Assembly (NCBI RefSeq): GCF_020991275.1
Contig: NZ_JAJLQY010000006.1
Coordinates: 372,001-436,000 of the forward strand
Direction: 5' to 3'
From: Actinocorallia sp. API 0066
GTDB lineage: Bacteria; Actinomycetota; Actinomycetes; Streptosporangiales; Streptosporangiaceae
DNA length: 64,000 nt
The position numbers were made by a program, and so were the translations under genes. The notes under the pieces were generated by a model that ran no database searches, had not been told where the DNA came from, and saw only the letters and a list, made by a program, of their open reading frames with translations. How positions within the stretch are numbered: position 1 is the stretch's first letter; each line of letters starts with the position of its first letter. Positions 51,876-63,468 of the stretch are shown here, piece after piece.

Positions 51876-51963
51876 CGTGGCACTCACACTATGTGAGACG
51901 GGCGCGGAGATCGCGGAGTTCGGCCCGACGCCCCGCCTTGCGGAGCATCGGGCCGACACCCTG

Positions 51964-54636
<2,673 letters not shown>

Positions 54637-54662
54637 GGCCAGCTCCTTCCACCCTTTGGGCG

Positions 54663-54687
54663 TGAACTGTACCGGTTGCCCAGTTCA
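54663..54687. promoter_or_regulatory. Inverted repeat upstream of ppdK
   Basis: TGAACTG and CAGTTCA, perfect 7-bp arms around 11 bases, 27 bp upstream of the ppdK start in the divergent ppdK/GH15 intergenic region. A second small palindrome, ACCCCCT/AGGGGGT with a 6-base loop, lies at 54719-54738. Either could be a regulator site; neither matches a consensus I know. Confidence 0.4.
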
Positions 54688-54851
54688 GACCCCTTCACCC
54701 TATTCTCCCAGAGGACAAACCCCCTGGTCAGAGGGGGTGCCGTGGTCTAAGCCAATCGTCTTGTTCCAGAAACTTTGCGTTCTTTTCACACTGGATTGGA
54801 GCGTGCCCACCCGTGAAAACCGGGGAAGCCAGGTACGAGGGAGGTGAGGCC

Positions 54852-56744
54852 GTGCGACGTCGTGGGGCCCTGGGGCCCGGCAGCGAGCCGTTCGCGCCGA
54901 TCGCGGACTTCGGATTCCTGTCCGACTGCGAGACGACAGCGCTCATCGCGCCGAGCGGCAACGTGGAGTGGCTCTGCCTTCCCAAGATCGACTCGCCCAG
55001 CGTGTTCGGCTCGATCCTGGACCGCGACGCCGGATACTTCCGCATCGGCCCGGCGGGCGTCGAGGTGCCCGCCGCACAGCGCTACATTCCGGGCACCATG
55101 GTCATGGAGACCACATGGTGGACCCGAGGGGGCTGGCTGGTCGTCACCGACGCCCTCCTGATGGGGCCGTGGCACCACGAGACGGAACGGTCCGAATCGC
55201 ACCGCCGCGCGCCCACCGACTACGACGCCGACCACGTGCTCCTGCGCAAGGTCAAGTGCGTCAACGGGAACGTGCAGGTCAGGATGGACTGCATGCCGGT
55301 GTTCGAGTACGGCCGCACCCCGGCCCGCTGGAGCTACACCGGCCAGGGCTACGAGGCGGCCGTCGCGGTCGGCGGCGGGCTCAGCCTGCACCTCACCACC
55401 GACATGAACGTCGGGTTCGAGGGGTCGCTCGCCACGAGCAGGAGCCTGCTCAAGGAGGGCGAGTCCCGGTTCGTCGCGCTGTCGTGGAGCACCCACGGCG
55501 CGCCGCGCGACCTCGCGGAGGCCGAGTCCCGCCTACGGTGGACGGTCCACCACTGGCAGCACTGGCTGGACCGGGGCGACTTCCCCGACCACCCGTGGCG
55601 GTCCTTCCTCCAGCGCAGCGCCCTCACCCTGAAGGGCCTCACCTACGCGCCCACCGGCGCGGTGGCCGCAGCGGCGACGACGTCGCTGCCCGAGGCGCCC
55701 GGCGGCGACCGCAACTGGGACTACCGCTACACCTGGATCCGCGACAGCACCATGACGCTGTGGGCGTTCTACACCCTCGGCTACGACTGGGAGGCGAACG
55801 ACTTCTTCCACTTCATCACCGATGTCGCGGAGGAGTCCGACGGCCGGCTCCAGATCATGTACGGGGTGGACGGGCGGTCGGAGCTGCCCGAGTCCGACCT
55901 GGACCACCTGTCCGGGTACGACAACGCCCGTCCCGTCCGGATCGGCAACGGCGCCTACACCCAGGCGCAGCACGACGTGTGGGGCGCGATCGTTGGATCG
56001 GTCTACCTGTTCGTCCGCAAACGGGACAGGCTGGACGACAGGCTGTGGAAGATCGTCGTCACCCAGGTCGAGGAGGCGCTGCTGCACTGGCGCGAGCCGG
56101 ACTGCGGCATGTGGGAGGTGCGCGGCGCGCCCCAGCACTTCACCTCCTCGAAGGTGTTCTGCTGGCTCGCCGCCCAGCGCGGCGCCCAGCTCGCCCGGCT
56201 GCGCGGCGCCGACGAGCACAGCAGGGCCGAGCGCTGGCAGCGCGCCGCCGACGAGATCCGCGACGACGTGCTGAACAACGCGCTGGACGAGCGCGGCGTG
56301 TTCACCGCGCACTACGGCGCCAAGTCGCTGGACGCCTCGGTGCTGCTGATCCCGCTGCTGGGCTTCCTGCCGCCGGACGACAAGCGCGTCCGCGAGACGG
56401 TCCTGGCGATCTGCGAGGAGCTCACCGAGGACGATCTTGTGCTGCGCTACCGGACCGAGGAGACCGACGACGGGTTCGCCTCGGAAGAGGGCACCTTCAC
56501 GATCTGCTCGTTCTGGCTGGTGTCGGCGCTGGTGATGATCGGCGAGTCCGAGCGCGCCAAGACGCTGTGCCAGAAGCTGCTGTCCTACGCCTCTCACCTG
56601 CAGCTGTACGCCGAGGAGATCGACCCGCACACCGGGCGGCACCTCGGCAACTTCCCGCAGGCGTTCACCCATCTCGCGCTGATCAACGCGGTGATGCAGG
56701 TGATCGGCATGGAGCGCGGCCAGCGGCTCTACCCGTTCAGCTAG
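54852..56744 (+). CDS. GH15 family glucoamylase/trehalase-like glycosidase
   Basis: 630 residues from GTG 54852, seven bases after GGGAGG; the frame is open to GTG 54813, which lacks a good ribosome site. N-terminal beta domain PIADFGFLSDCETTALIAPS and VEWLCLPKIDSPSVFGSILD, then the (alpha/alpha)6 barrel: GGDRNWDYRYTWIRDSTMTL, IMYGVDGRSELPESDL, general acid Glu region CGMWEVRGAPQHFTSSKVFC, and ETDDGFASEEGTFTICSFWL carrying the second catalytic Glu. Actinobacterial members include trehalases and glucoamylases; the substrate is not decided by sequence. Cytoplasmic. Confidence 0.92.
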   Translation: MRRRGALGPGSEPFAPIADFGFLSDCETTALIAPSGNVEWLCLPKIDSPSVFGSILDRDAGYFRIGPAGVEVPAAQRYIPGTMVMETTWWTRGGWLVVTDALLMGPWHHETERSESHRRAPTDYDADHVLLRKVKCVNGNVQVRMDCMPVFEYGRTPARWSYTGQGYEAAVAVGGGLSLHLTTDMNVGFEGSLATSRSLLKEGESRFVALSWSTHGAPRDLAEAESRLRWTVHHWQHWLDRGDFPDHPWRSFLQRSALTLKGLTYAPTGAVAAAATTSLPEAPGGDRNWDYRYTWIRDSTMTLWAFYTLGYDWEANDFFHFITDVAEESDGRLQIMYGVDGRSELPESDLDHLSGYDNARPVRIGNGAYTQAQHDVWGAIVGSVYLFVRKRDRLDDRLWKIVVTQVEEALLHWREPDCGMWEVRGAPQHFTSSKVFCWLAAQRGAQLARLRGADEHSRAERWQRAADEIRDDVLNNALDERGVFTAHYGAKSLDASVLLIPLLGFLPPDDKRVRETVLAICEELTEDDLVLRYRTEETDDGFASEEGTFTICSFWLVSALVMIGESERAKTLCQKLLSYASHLQLYAEEIDPHTGRHLGNFPQAFTHLALINAVMQVIGMERGQRLYPFS

Positions 56745-56768
56745 CCCGCTGGACCGGTCCCCCCGGAG

Positions 56769-56839
56769 GCGGCGGCTCACGAGGCCGCCGCTTCCGACCC
56801 TGAGGCGGTTCCGCCTCCGCCCACCCGACATGGGCGGAG
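56769..56839. terminator. Cluster of hairpins between convergent GH15 and zur
   Basis: Three stems in 71 bp: GCGGCGGC/GCCGCCGC (56769-56791), GAGGCGG/CCGCCTC (56802-56817) and CTCCGCCCA/TGGGCGGAG (56815-56839). The second and third overlap and are mutually exclusive. Likely bidirectional termination. Confidence 0.65.
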
Positions 56840-56909
56840 ACGGACCCGCTGTGCCAAGACTAATCGGGCGCCGCCCGGCGCACCGCACCCCTCGGACGTG
56901 ACGGCCGCC

Positions 56910-57299
56910 TCAGGACGCGGCGACGGCCGCGCAGTCCGGGCAGGTGCCGAAGATCTCGATGGTGTGGGTCATGTCGGTGAAGCCGTGTTCGGCGGCGAGC
57001 GCGTCGGCCCACTTCTCCACGGCGGGGCCCGCGACCTCGACCGTCCGGCCGCAGGAGCGGCACACCAGGTGGTGGTGGTGCTCGACGCTGGAGCAGGCCC
57101 GGTAGACGGCCTCGCCGTCGGCGGTGCGCAGCACGTCGACCTCGCCGGACTCCGAGAGCGCCTGGAGCGCCCGGTACACCGTGGTCAGCCCGATCTTGGA
57201 GCCCTCGGCGCGCAGCACCGCGTAGATGTCCTGCGCGCTGCGGAAGCCCTCGCCGCCTGCCAGCGCGCGGCGGACGGCGTCGCGTCGGGCGGTCGTCAT
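56910..57299 (-). CDS. zur: Zinc-responsive Fur-family repressor
   Basis: 129 residues. A winged helix (FRSAQDIYAVLRAEGSKIGL; TTVYRALQALSESGEVDVLR) is followed by the metal-binding domain with HHHHLVCRSCGRTVEVAG and the C-terminal CPDC pair that form the structural zinc site. Last gene of znuA-znuC-znuB-zur, overlapping znuB by 4 bases. Placement in the zinc uptake operon identifies it as Zur rather than Fur; it should bind the 19-bp site upstream of znuA. Confidence 0.93.
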   Translation of the reverse strand: MTTARRDAVRRALAGGEGFRSAQDIYAVLRAEGSKIGLTTVYRALQALSESGEVDVLRTADGEAVYRACSSVEHHHHLVCRSCGRTVEVAGPAVEKWADALAAEHGFTDMTHTIEIFGTCPDCAAVAAS

Positions 57300-58177
57300 G
57301 GGGCCTCCTTCACCGCTTTCTTTCGCCCCGACTCTAGCGGTCCAGGGATGGCATGCGCGGCGCGGCGTCGGGTGAGCGGCCCGAGGAGCGCGCTCACCAG
57401 GAAGAGCCCGAGCGCGGTGACGACGATCGCGGGTCCGGGCGAGATGTTCACCTCCCCCACGCTCCACTGGTAGGACGCGGTGAGGCCACCGAGGGAGGCG
57501 AGGACACCGAAGGCCATGGCGAGCGCGGCGGTCGCCTTGAAGCCGCGGGTGAGCTGCTGGGCGGCCGCGACGGGCACCACCATGAGCGCGCTCACCAGCA
57601 GCAGCCCGACGACCCGCATGGCGACGACGATCGTCAGCGCGGCGACCACGGCGAGCAGGATGCTGAGGAACCGGACCCGCACCCCGGAGGCGCGCGCCAT
57701 CTCCTCGTCCAGGCAGAGCAGGAACAGCTCGCGGCCGAACACCGCGAGCACCGCGAGGACGGCGGCGACGAGCCCGCCGATCACCCACAGGTCCCGCTCG
57801 GAGACGCTGCTGATCGAGCCGAACAGGTACGACAGCAGGTTGGAGGTGCTGCCGCCGGGCGCGAGGTTGGTGACGAGCACGCCGCCCGCCAGGCCCCCGT
57901 AGAACAGCAGCGCGAGGGCGACGTCGCCCCCCGTCCGCCCCGACGCGCGCAGCAGCTCGATGACGACGGCGCCGAGCACCGCCACGACGATCGCGCCGAG
58001 CAGCGGCGAGGTGCTGGTGACCAGGCCGAGCGCGACGCCGGTGAGCGCGACGTGGCCGATGCCGTCGCCGAGCAGCGAAAGCCGCCGCTGCACGATGAAC
58101 GTGCCTACGGCGGGCGCGGCGATGCCGATCAGGAGCGCTGCTAGCAGGGCGCGCTGCATGAAGTCGTAGGAGAGCAC
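57296..58177 (-). CDS. znuB: Zinc ABC transporter permease
   Basis: 293 residues with about eight membrane helices. ABC-3 family features: PAVGTFIVQRRLSLLGDGIG and HVALTGVALGLV near the start, the GRELFLLCLDEEMARASGVR loop, and VGLLLVSALMVVPVAAAQQL. Forms the membrane channel for zinc import with ZnuC and ZnuA. One base separates it from znuC. Confidence 0.94.
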   Translation of the reverse strand: MLSYDFMQRALLAALLIGIAAPAVGTFIVQRRLSLLGDGIGHVALTGVALGLVTSTSPLLGAIVVAVLGAVVIELLRASGRTGGDVALALLFYGGLAGGVLVTNLAPGGSTSNLLSYLFGSISSVSERDLWVIGGLVAAVLAVLAVFGRELFLLCLDEEMARASGVRVRFLSILLAVVAALTIVVAMRVVGLLLVSALMVVPVAAAQQLTRGFKATAALAMAFGVLASLGGLTASYQWSVGEVNISPGPAIVVTALGLFLVSALLGPLTRRRAAHAIPGPLESGRKKAVKEAP

Positions 58178-58178
58178 G

Positions 58179-58976
58179 TCAGTCCTTCTGCACCGGGTAG
58201 CCGCCGTCCCACAGCGACGCCGTGGTGGGCGCCGCGTGCGGGTGGACGTGGTCGTGGCCGGGCGCCGCGCAGTCGCCGGACGGTTCGGGCGGCGTGCCCT
58301 CGTGGACGATCGCGCCGTGCTCCAGCACCACGCTCCGGGTGATCAGCGGGGCGAGCGGGCCCAGTTCGTGCAGCACGAGCAGCACCGTGACGCCGTCGGC
58401 GACGAGCCGGGCGAGCGTGCCCGCGAGCGCCTCCTGGCTGGCCGCGTCGACCCCGGCCAGCGGCTCGTCCATGACGATCACGTCGGGCTCCCCGGCCAGC
58501 GCGCGCGCTATCAGCACCCGCTGCTGCTGCCCGCCGGACAGGCCCGAGGCGTTGCGCCCGGCCAGCGGCGTCAGGTCGAGGGCGTCAAGGGCGGCGGCGA
58601 CGGCCCTGCGGTCGGCGGCGCCGGACGGCCGCCAGCGCGGCCGACGCGCGATCCGGCCGGAGGAGACGACCTCGCGGACCGTCGCGGGCACCCCGCCGCC
58701 GACGCTGAGCCGCTGCGGGACGTACCCGAGCCTGCCGAAGTCGCGGGGGCGGCGCGCGCCGAACACCTCGCGCTCGCCGCCCGCCAGCGGCACCAGGCCG
58801 AGCAGCGCCCGCACCAGCGTGGACTTGCCCGAGCCGTTCGGGCCCATCAGCGCGACGACCTCACCGGGCGCGACGTCGAGGTCGATCCCGTGCAGGACCT
58901 CGCGGCCGCCGAGCCGCACCCGCGCGCCGCGCAGCCGGAACACGGGGACGGGCGCCGGTGCCGTCTCGACGGTCAT
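58179..58976 (-). CDS. znuC: Zinc ABC transporter ATP-binding protein with His-rich tail
   Basis: 265 residues from ATG 58976. Walker A LMGPNGSGKSTLVRALLG, Q-loop LGYVPQRLSVGG, signature LSGGQQQRVLIARALAG, Walker B VIVMDEPLAGVDAAS and H-loop LLVLHELG are intact. The last 45 residues are an extra tail with GHDHVHPHAAP that could bind zinc in the cytoplasm, unusual for an ABC ATPase. Powers zinc uptake. Confidence 0.94.
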   Translation of the reverse strand: MTVETAPAPVPVFRLRGARVRLGGREVLHGIDLDVAPGEVVALMGPNGSGKSTLVRALLGLVPLAGGEREVFGARRPRDFGRLGYVPQRLSVGGGVPATVREVVSSGRIARRPRWRPSGAADRRAVAAALDALDLTPLAGRNASGLSGGQQQRVLIARALAGEPDVIVMDEPLAGVDAASQEALAGTLARLVADGVTVLLVLHELGPLAPLITRSVVLEHGAIVHEGTPPEPSGDCAAPGHDHVHPHAAPTTASLWDGGYPVQKD

Positions 58977-58999
58977 GGTGGCCCTCCTCGGGCGGCGGT

Positions 59000-59950
59000 T
59001 CAGGAGCACGACAGCGCCGTGCGCAGGGCTGCCAGGTTGGCGCGCTGGAGCGACAGGTAGTCGTCGGACGAGCCCGCCCTGACGCCCTCGACGGGATCGA
59101 GCACGGCCGTCTTCACGCCCGCCTCGTCGGCGAGCGCCTGGGCGACCTTCGGGCTGACGAGCGTCTCGGTGAAGACGGTGGTCACCTTGTTCTCCTTGAT
59201 GTGCTCGACGAGCTCGGCAAGGCGGCGCGGCGAGGGCTCGGCCTCCGGGTCGAGGCCGGAGATGCCCACCTGCTTCAGGTCGTAGCGCGCGGCGAGGTAG
59301 GTGAAGGCGGTGTGGCTGGTGACGATCGTCCTGTCGGCGCACTTGGCGAGGCCGTCCTTGAACTCGGCGTCCAGGGCCGTCAGGTCGTCGGCCGCCTTCT
59401 TGGCGTTGGCCCGGTAGTCGTCGGCGTGGGCGGGGTCGGCCTCGGCCAGGCGCTCGCCCAGGGCCGTCGCGACGGTCGCCATCCGGGAGGGGTCGAGCCA
59501 CAGGTGGGGGTCGTGATCGCCCTCGTGCTCGTGGTCTTCCTCCTCCTCTTCGTGGCCGTGCTCGTCCTCGTGGCCCTCCTCGTGGCCGTCGGAGGGCAGC
59601 AGCTCCACCACGGACCCGGCGTCCAGCGCCTTGGCGGCGGCGTGCTGGGCGATCGCGTCGTCCACGGCGGGCTGGAGGCCCCTGACGTACACCGCGAGGT
59701 CGGTCTCGCTCAGCTCGCCGATCTGGCGGGGCGACAGTTCGAGGTCGTGCGGCTCGGTGCCGGGCGAGGTGAGGGTCGTCACCGTGACGTGGCCGCCGCC
59801 GACGCGCTCGGCGAGCCAGGCGACCGGGTAGAACGAGGCGGTCACCGAGGTTCTGTCCGGGTCGCCCGCGCCGGCGCCACCGCCGCCGCACGCGGACACG
59901 GCGAGGAGCATTCCGGACACGGCCACCGACATCACCAGGGGGAGCTTCAT
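59000..59950 (-). CDS. znuA: Zinc ABC transporter substrate-binding lipoprotein
   Basis: 316 residues. Lipoprotein signal MKLPLVMSVAVSGMLLAVSA then Cys21. Zinc ligands of cluster A-I binding proteins: His in GTEPHDLELSPRQIGEL, His in DHDPHLWLDPSRM, His in IVTSHTAFTYLAARYDLKQV, and Asp near the C-terminus. A His/Glu-rich loop (GHEEGHEDEHGHEEEEEDHE) before the second ligand is the ZnuA zinc-trapping loop. The start lies 15 bp after the Zur box. First gene of znuACB-zur. Confidence 0.95.
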   Translation of the reverse strand: MKLPLVMSVAVSGMLLAVSACGGGGAGAGDPDRTSVTASFYPVAWLAERVGGGHVTVTTLTSPGTEPHDLELSPRQIGELSETDLAVYVRGLQPAVDDAIAQHAAAKALDAGSVVELLPSDGHEEGHEDEHGHEEEEEDHEHEGDHDPHLWLDPSRMATVATALGERLAEADPAHADDYRANAKKAADDLTALDAEFKDGLAKCADRTIVTSHTAFTYLAARYDLKQVGISGLDPEAEPSPRRLAELVEHIKENKVTTVFTETLVSPKVAQALADEAGVKTAVLDPVEGVRAGSSDDYLSLQRANLAALRTALSCS

Positions 59951-59964
59951 ATCCCCATCATGGC

Positions 59965-59983
59965 GACAATGAAAACGATTGTC
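59965..59983. promoter_or_regulatory. Zur box upstream of znuA
   Basis: A 19-bp palindrome with perfect arms GACAAT/ATTGTC around GAAAACG, AT-rich and 15 bp from the znuA start. It has the size, symmetry and place of actinobacterial Zur operators. It also overlaps the stop codon of the upstream small membrane protein gene. Confidence 0.85.
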
Positions 59984-60263
59984 AAAACCGGGTGATATCG
60001 CCCAGTGCGAAGAGAAGCAGGAGCACCACGGCACCGACCCGCAAAAGCCGTCCCGACCAGGGCAGACCCGGCCACGAAAGGTAGGCGAACCACCCCAGGA
60101 ACAGCGCCAACGCCACCAACGCCAACGCGCCCACCCACGAGTGGACGAACAGGCCGACCAGCATCAACACCGCCACCACCAGCGGCAGAACCCACCCCGG
60201 CAGGCGGTGCAGGAACACCACGGTCGTCGCGGAGTGCCGTTCCACCAGATCACGCAGGCCCAT
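59982..60263 (-). CDS. Small three-helix membrane protein (DUF6703-like)
   Basis: 93 residues. An amphipathic start (GLRDLVERHSATTVVFLHRL) is followed by three hydrophobic helices: WVLPLVVAVLMLVGLFV, VGALALVALALFLGWFAYL and LLRVGAVVLLLLFALGDI. It resembles small DUF6703-type proteins found beside zinc genes in actinomycetes; this is by memory of pattern. Its stop overlaps the Zur box, so transcription from it may read into znuA. Function unknown. Confidence 0.72.
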   Translation of the reverse strand: MGLRDLVERHSATTVVFLHRLPGWVLPLVVAVLMLVGLFVHSWVGALALVALALFLGWFAYLSWPGLPWSGRLLRVGAVVLLLLFALGDITRF

Positions 60264-60289
60264 ACGTCCAAGGGTGCCAGGATGGCGGG

Positions 60290-60562
60290 ATGATCGCGAT
60301 CACCCGCTACCGCGTCACCGACGACGCCGACTTCACCGCCAGGATGCGCCCGATCCTCACCGCGCTCGCCGCCTCCCCCGGCTACCTCGACGGCCACCTC
60401 GCCCGCTCCGTCGACGAACCCGACCTGTGGGCGCTGATCACCCGCTGGGAGGGCGCCGGATACTACCGGCGCGCGCTCGGCCCCATCCGGCACGAGTTCG
60501 TCCCGCTGTCCGCCCTCGCGATCGACGAACCCGGCGCCTACGAGGTGATCGACCCGAAGTAA
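60290..60562 (+). CDS. Small monooxygenase-fold (ABM-like) protein
   Basis: 90 residues. Ferredoxin-like alpha+beta pattern of the antibiotic biosynthesis monooxygenase superfamily: MIAITRYRVTDDADFTARMR, ALAASPGYLDGHLARSVDEP, DLWALITRWEGAGYYRRAL. Such proteins are dimeric and may act on small ligands or haem; no catalytic residue can be assigned. Divergent from the small membrane protein gene, 26 bp apart. Confidence 0.8.
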   Translation: MIAITRYRVTDDADFTARMRPILTALAASPGYLDGHLARSVDEPDLWALITRWEGAGYYRRALGPIRHEFVPLSALAIDEPGAYEVIDPK

Positions 60563-60650
60563 TCAAGGACGGGTAAGACCCGGCCGCCCCCGGGTTTGCC
60601 GCCCCCGCACACGGGTGATCATCAGCGAGATCCGCTTCGGGGGGAGCGTC

Positions 60651-61898
60651 ATGCGCAGAGCCGTCATCCTGTCCACCGGTGCCCTGGGGGCGGTCTCCGC
60701 GCTCCTGGCCGTCGCCGCCGTCTCGCCCGGCCCGGACGCCACCGCGCTGCCGGAGGCGCCGGCCCGGACCGTCGAGTACGGCGGGCTGCGGATCGCGGTG
60801 CCCGACGGGTGGCCCGTCTACCGGCTCGACGGCGACTCACGCCGCTGCCCACGGTTCGACCAGCACGCGATCTACCTCGGCAGCTCCGGCGCCGAACCCG
60901 ACTGCCCGGCCCGCGTCGTCGGCCGGACCGAGGCGATCCACGTCACCGCGCTGCCGCCGTCCACCGCCCGGCTGTCCGGGCCCGCCGACGCGCGGCGCAG
61001 CACCGCGCGGGTCGCGCTCAGCGCCGTCAAGGTCGCCGAGAGCGCCGACCAGCAGCTCACCCTCGACCTGCCGCAGTCCGGCGTCCGGATCACCGGCGTG
61101 TACGGCGACGACCCGCTCCTCCTCGAACAGACACTCCAGACGGCCACCGCCGGGCCCGGCACCGCGCCACAACCCGAGCCGGAAGCGGAGGAACCCGTCA
61201 AGAAGCGCAGGGCCTGGGAGGAAGGCCCCGGATTCGACACCTGCACCGCGCCGTCCCTCAAGACCATGAAGGCATGGCGCAAGGCGTACTCCATCGCCAA
61301 CATCTACATCGGCGGCGCCGCGCGCGGCTGCGCCCAACCCCGCCTCACCAAGGAATGGGTGAAGAACGTGCGGGCGCTCGGCTACCGGCTGATCCCCACC
61401 TACGTCGGGCCGCAGGCGCCCTGCTCGCCCTACCGCGCCCGGTTCGGCAAGGACAACGCCGTCCGCAAGGGCGAGGCGAGCGCCGACGACGCCGTCGCCA
61501 AGGCCGTCGAACTCGGCATCCCCACACGGCAGCCCCTCTACTTCGACATCGAGGCGTACAACCGCAACGACAAGGGGTGCCGCAAGGCCGTCCTCAAGTT
61601 CCTGCACGCCTGGACGGCACGGTTGCACGAGCTCGACTACAAGTCCGGCGTCTACAGCAGCGTCTCGTCCGGGATCAGGGACCTCGTCGAGGCCGACACC
61701 GACGTCGTCCGGCGGCCCGACGCGATCTGGTTCGCCCGCTGGGACGGCCGCAAGCGCGTCCACGGGCTCAGCTACCTCCCCGACGAGCTGTGGCACCCGC
61801 ACCGGCGGATCAAGCAGTACCGGGGCGGGCACACCGAGAAGCACGGCGGGATCAAACTGCACGTCGACAGCAACATCGTCGACGGCCTCGTGTACTGA
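60651..61898 (+). CDS. Secreted DUF1906 (glycoside-hydrolase-like) protein
   Basis: 415 residues from ATG 60651, preceded by GGGGGAG. Signal peptide: MRRAVILSTGALGAVSALLA then a cleavable Ala-rich stretch. Residues about 40-190 are an unassigned beta-rich domain (YGGLRIAVPDGWPVYRLDGD). The C-terminal DUF1906 TIM-barrel-like domain (Rv2525c-like) starts at GFDTCTAPSLKTMKAWRKAY and carries ANIYIGGAARGCAQPRLTKE, QPLYFDIEAYNRND and AIWFARWDGRKRVH. Asp and Glu in YFDIEAY match the GH25-like active site. Likely a cell-wall enzyme. Confidence 0.85.
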   Translation: MRRAVILSTGALGAVSALLAVAAVSPGPDATALPEAPARTVEYGGLRIAVPDGWPVYRLDGDSRRCPRFDQHAIYLGSSGAEPDCPARVVGRTEAIHVTALPPSTARLSGPADARRSTARVALSAVKVAESADQQLTLDLPQSGVRITGVYGDDPLLLEQTLQTATAGPGTAPQPEPEAEEPVKKRRAWEEGPGFDTCTAPSLKTMKAWRKAYSIANIYIGGAARGCAQPRLTKEWVKNVRALGYRLIPTYVGPQAPCSPYRARFGKDNAVRKGEASADDAVAKAVELGIPTRQPLYFDIEAYNRNDKGCRKAVLKFLHAWTARLHELDYKSGVYSSVSSGIRDLVEADTDVVRRPDAIWFARWDGRKRVHGLSYLPDELWHPHRRIKQYRGGHTEKHGGIKLHVDSNIVDGLVY

Positions 61899-61958
61899 AA
61901 GTAGCGCAATCACGCCGATTCGACCACGGAGAGTCAGAGACGCGGCCGGTTATACGAC

Positions 61959-61986
61959 CTTGCGGGATACCCCCGTGCCCTAGACT
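61959..61986 (+). promoter_or_regulatory. Probable sigma-70 promoter of glyS
   Basis: -10 box TAGACT at 61981-61986 and a -35-like CTTGCG at 61959-61964 with a 16-base spacer; the glyS start is 43 bases after the -10 box and has GGAG as ribosome site. Confidence 0.5.
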
Positions 61987-62028
61987 CAAAACCGTCAATT
62001 ACCGGGGTTTCTTGCTGGAGACATACAC

Positions 62029-63417
<1,389 letters not shown>

Positions 63418-63428
63418 CCCTCCCCTCC

Positions 63429-63459
63429 CGAAAGCCCCGGCCCTTCGCCGGGGCTTTCG
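63429..63459. terminator. Bidirectional terminator between glyS and GntR gene
   Basis: Perfect 12-bp stem CGAAAGCCCCGG / CCGGGGCTTTCG with loop CCCTTCG, between the convergent glyS and GntR genes. The AAAG/CTTT ends give short A and T tracts on both sides. Confidence 0.9.
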
Positions 63460-63468
63460 CGTCCCACC

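Noticed and set aside
54813-54851. Longer GH15 start at GTG 54813
   Set aside because: The in-frame GTG 54852 has an ideal GGGAGG site seven bases upstream, and the family's conserved region begins after it.
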